Below, piece by piece: positions 5,605 to 7,288 of a stretch of 7,288 bases of DNA. The DNA is from Deltaproteobacteria bacterium RBG_16_54_11 (GTDB lineage: Bacteria > Desulfobacterota > B13-G15 > RBG-16-54-18): positions 1,662 to 8,949 of the forward strand of contig MGQS01000054.1 of the NCBI GenBank assembly GCA_001797905.1. The letters run 5' to 3'. Made by a program: the position numbers and the translations under genes. The notes beneath the pieces were generated by a model, which did not search any database, was not told where the DNA came from, and worked only from the letters and a program-made list of their open reading frames with translations. The first letter of the stretch is position 1; each line of letters opens with the position of its first letter.

Positions 5605-6615
5605 ATGAAAGAGGCATACCTCTACGAAAAGCAATCAGAAGGCAAGGTCCGTTGTTTTCTGTGCAGTCACCGCTGCCTCATCGCCGATGGGAAGAGGGGG
5701 GTCTGCTGCGTGCGCGAGAACAAAGCGGGGATCCTCTATACCCTGGTCTATGAAAAACTCATCTCGGCCAATGTGGACCCCATTGAGAAAAAGCCGTTCT
5801 TTCACTTCCTGCCGGGGAGCAAGGCCTTTTCCGTCGCCGCCCCGGGGTGCAACTTTCGCTGCCTCCACTGCCAGAACCATGAGATCTCCCAGCTGCCGAG
5901 AGATAAGGAAAGCATAGTTGGCGAAAAGGTCTCGGCTGAAGAGATCGTCTCCATGGCCCTGAAATACAACTGTGCCAGCATCTCCTATACCTACACCGAG
6001 CCCACCATCTTCTTTGAGTACGCCTACGATACGGCCGCGATCGCGCGCCAAAAAGGCATCAAGAATAACTTTGTCACCAACGGCTATATGACCGCAGAGG
6101 CCCTGGATATGATCGCCCCTAATCTCGATGGGGCCAACGTGGACCTTAAATCCTTCTCAGAGGAATTTTATAAAAAGATATGCGGCGCGCAATTAAAGCC
6201 CGTGCTGGAGAGCATCACCCGGATGCATGACCTGGGCATCTGGGTGGAGGTCACCACCCTGATCATACCCACCCTGAACGACGCCGAGGATGAGTTGCGT
6301 GAAATAGCCCGGTTTCTTTTTTCCGTCTCTCCGGAGATACCCTGGCACGTCAGCGCTTTTTACCCTACCTACCGGCTGCTGGATAAGCCGCCGACATCGC
6401 CGGAGATCATCAGGCGGGCACGGGAGATCGGCCTGGAAGAGGGGCTGAGATATGTCTACTCCGGCAATATCCCCGGAGACGAGGGGGAAAACACCTCGTG
6501 CTACCACTGTAAGAAGGTGCTCCTCAAACGTCGCGGCTACCAGGTAGCGGAAAATAGCATAACGGAGGGGAAGTGCTCTCACTGCGGCACGCCCATCGAG
6601 GGGGTGTGGCACTAG
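5605..6615 (+). CDS. amrS: AmmeMemoRadiSam system radical SAM enzyme AmrS
   Basis: This is a 336-residue radical SAM protein of the AmrS type, which is found with Memo-like and AMMECR1-like proteins in bacteria and archaea; the reaction is not established. The radical SAM motif CNFRCLHC places the 4Fe-4S ligands at Cys82, Cys86 and Cys89, preceded by AAPG. The N-terminus has an additional cysteine set (Cys17, Cys20, Cys24, Cys34/35). The C-terminus has two paired cysteines (CYHC 299-302 and CSHC 324-327) in the family pattern ending CGTPIEGVW, probably metal-binding. Other family stretches are TYTEPTIFFEY (129-139), NVDLKSF (178-184) and HVSAFYPTYR (248-257). An in-frame stop at 5578-5580 leaves ATG 5605 as the first start; its ribosome site GGTGGG (5594-5599) is weak. 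The partner genes amrA and amrB are absent from this window. Confidence 0.92.
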   Translation: MKEAYLYEKQSEGKVRCFLCSHRCLIADGKRGVCCVRENKAGILYTLVYEKLISANVDPIEKKPFFHFLPGSKAFSVAAPGCNFRCLHCQNHEISQLPRDKESIVGEKVSAEEIVSMALKYNCASISYTYTEPTIFFEYAYDTAAIARQKGIKNNFVTNGYMTAEALDMIAPNLDGANVDLKSFSEEFYKKICGAQLKPVLESITRMHDLGIWVEVTTLIIPTLNDAEDELREIARFLFSVSPEIPWHVSAFYPTYRLLDKPPTSPEIIRRAREIGLEEGLRYVYSGNIPGDEGENTSCYHCKKVLLKRRGYQVAENSITEGKCSHCGTPIEGVWH

Positions 6616-6632
6616 ATACCGGGTGATGAACG

Positions 6633-7288
6633 ATGGATAAGGGAAAAAAGGAGAAGCGCATCTGGGCCATCGCCGGCGGAAAAGGGGGGATCGGCAAGAG
6701 CTTTGTGACCGCCAACCTCGGGATCGCCCTGTGCGAACGGGGCAAAAAGGTGATAGTGGTCGATGCCGACCTCGGGGGCGCAAACCTCCATACCCTCTTG
6801 GGGATACCCAGACCTCCCGTGAGCCTCGACGACTTCATCAGGCAAGGGATGCGAAGCATCAAGGGTGTTCTCACGGAGACCGGCATACCCAACCTTAGGA
6901 TAGTCGGCGGTGCCCACGATATCCTGACCCTGAGCAATCCCAAACAAAGCCAAAAGCAAAAGATCATCCGCCAGATCCGCTCCCTGGATGCCGACCACAT
7001 CATCCTCGATCTGGGAACGGGTATGTCGCCCCATGTCTTCGACTTCTTCCTCATCTCGGATAACGGGATCTTCCTGGTCACCCCAGAGCCTACCTCTGTG
7101 GAAAACGCCTACCAGTTTATTAGGGGAGCCTTCTTCCACCGGTGGATGACTATGACCACCAACCATAAGGTCAAGAAGATGGTCGAGACGGCCATGGACG
7201 GCAATAACCCCGAGGGGATCAGGACCCCCTTTGATCTCCTCGCGCGGCTGGAAAAGGTGGACAAAGAGGCGGGAAAGATCTTAAAAAA
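6633..7288 (+). CDS. MinD/ParA-family P-loop ATPase (partial, runs off right edge)
   Basis: The frame is open from ATG 6633 to the window end, 218 codons without a stop. The deviant Walker A motif GGKGGIGKS (15-23) carries the signature Lys17 of the MinD/ParA group. It is followed by VVDADLGGANLH (42-53, A' motif) and a Walker B IILDLG (123-128). The group consists of dimerising ATPases that position chromosomes, division sites, flagella or other cargo. The segment VTPEPTSVENAY matches MinD/FlhG-like relatives. The N-terminus is only MDKGKKEKR before the first strand, so it lacks the FlhF-activating extension of true FlhG. No amphipathic membrane-targeting tail can be judged because the end is missing. 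The gene starts 17 bases after amrS with a weak GGGTGA ribosome site, so the two are probably co-transcribed. An in-frame stop (6627-6629) excludes any earlier start. Confidence 0.9.
   Translation, partial: MDKGKKEKRIWAIAGGKGGIGKSFVTANLGIALCERGKKVIVVDADLGGANLHTLLGIPRPPVSLDDFIRQGMRSIKGVLTETGIPNLRIVGGAHDILTLSNPKQSQKQKIIRQIRSLDADHIILDLGTGMSPHVFDFFLISDNGIFLVTPEPTSVENAYQFIRGAFFHRWMTMTTNHKVKKMVETAMDGNNPEGIRTPFDLLARLEKVDKEAGKILK

Noticed and set aside
6626..6640. Five-codon mini-ORF (ATG AAC GAT GGA TAA) overlapping the start of the MinD/ParA gene
   Set aside because: It is too short to distinguish from chance and has no better ribosome site than the main gene.
1..7288. CRISPR array, IS element, tRNA, rRNA or defence system
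   Set aside because: I saw no regularly spaced direct repeats, transposase motifs, cloverleaf-like sequence or known defence protein motifs on either strand.

Overview
The window looks like ordinary chromosomal DNA from a Gram-negative bacterium, most likely of the Desulfobacterota (deltaproteobacterial) type or a close relative. The reasons are the family mix (paired Slp-type outer-membrane lipoproteins, a fused transporter-like/spermidine-synthase-like membrane protein, an AmmeMemoRadiSam radical SAM enzyme followed by a MinD/ParA ATPase), the two lipoprotein signals and the GC-rich coding sequence. The assignment rests on family knowledge, not on a phylogenetic marker.

Layout, left to right. 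Bases 1-126 hold the first 42 codons of a minus-strand membrane-protein gene that runs off the left edge. It lies in a distinctly AT-rich segment (about 42% GC by hand count over 1-286). Next come two minus-strand Slp-family lipoprotein genes (287-826 and 1095-1610). The 268-base gap between them carries a candidate promoter with a 12-bp palindrome at the predicted transcription start, plus a small family of triloop hairpins. Upstream of these lies a tightly packed minus-strand gene set read in the order mazG (4702-5481), rsmI (4017-4709) and a large membrane protein with a spermidine-synthase-like domain (1757-4024). Both junctions in that set overlap by exactly 8 bases when the GTG at 4024 is used as the start.

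A 123-base divergent gap (5482-5604) separates this set from a plus-strand pair: amrS (5605-6615), and 17 bases later a MinD/ParA-family P-loop ATPase (6633 to beyond the right edge).

Functionally the minus set combines nucleotide-pool cleaning (MazG), 16S rRNA 2'-O-methylation (RsmI) and a membrane protein of unknown activity. The lipoproteins belong to the outer membrane. AmrS is normally linked to Memo and AMMECR1 proteins, but neither is present here. I found no CRISPR array, IS element, tRNA, rRNA or complete unknown system. The most unusual items are the hairpin repeats between the lipoprotein genes, the probable loss of the catalytic aspartate in the spermidine-synthase-like domain, the AmrS-MinD pairing and the compositional break at the left end.
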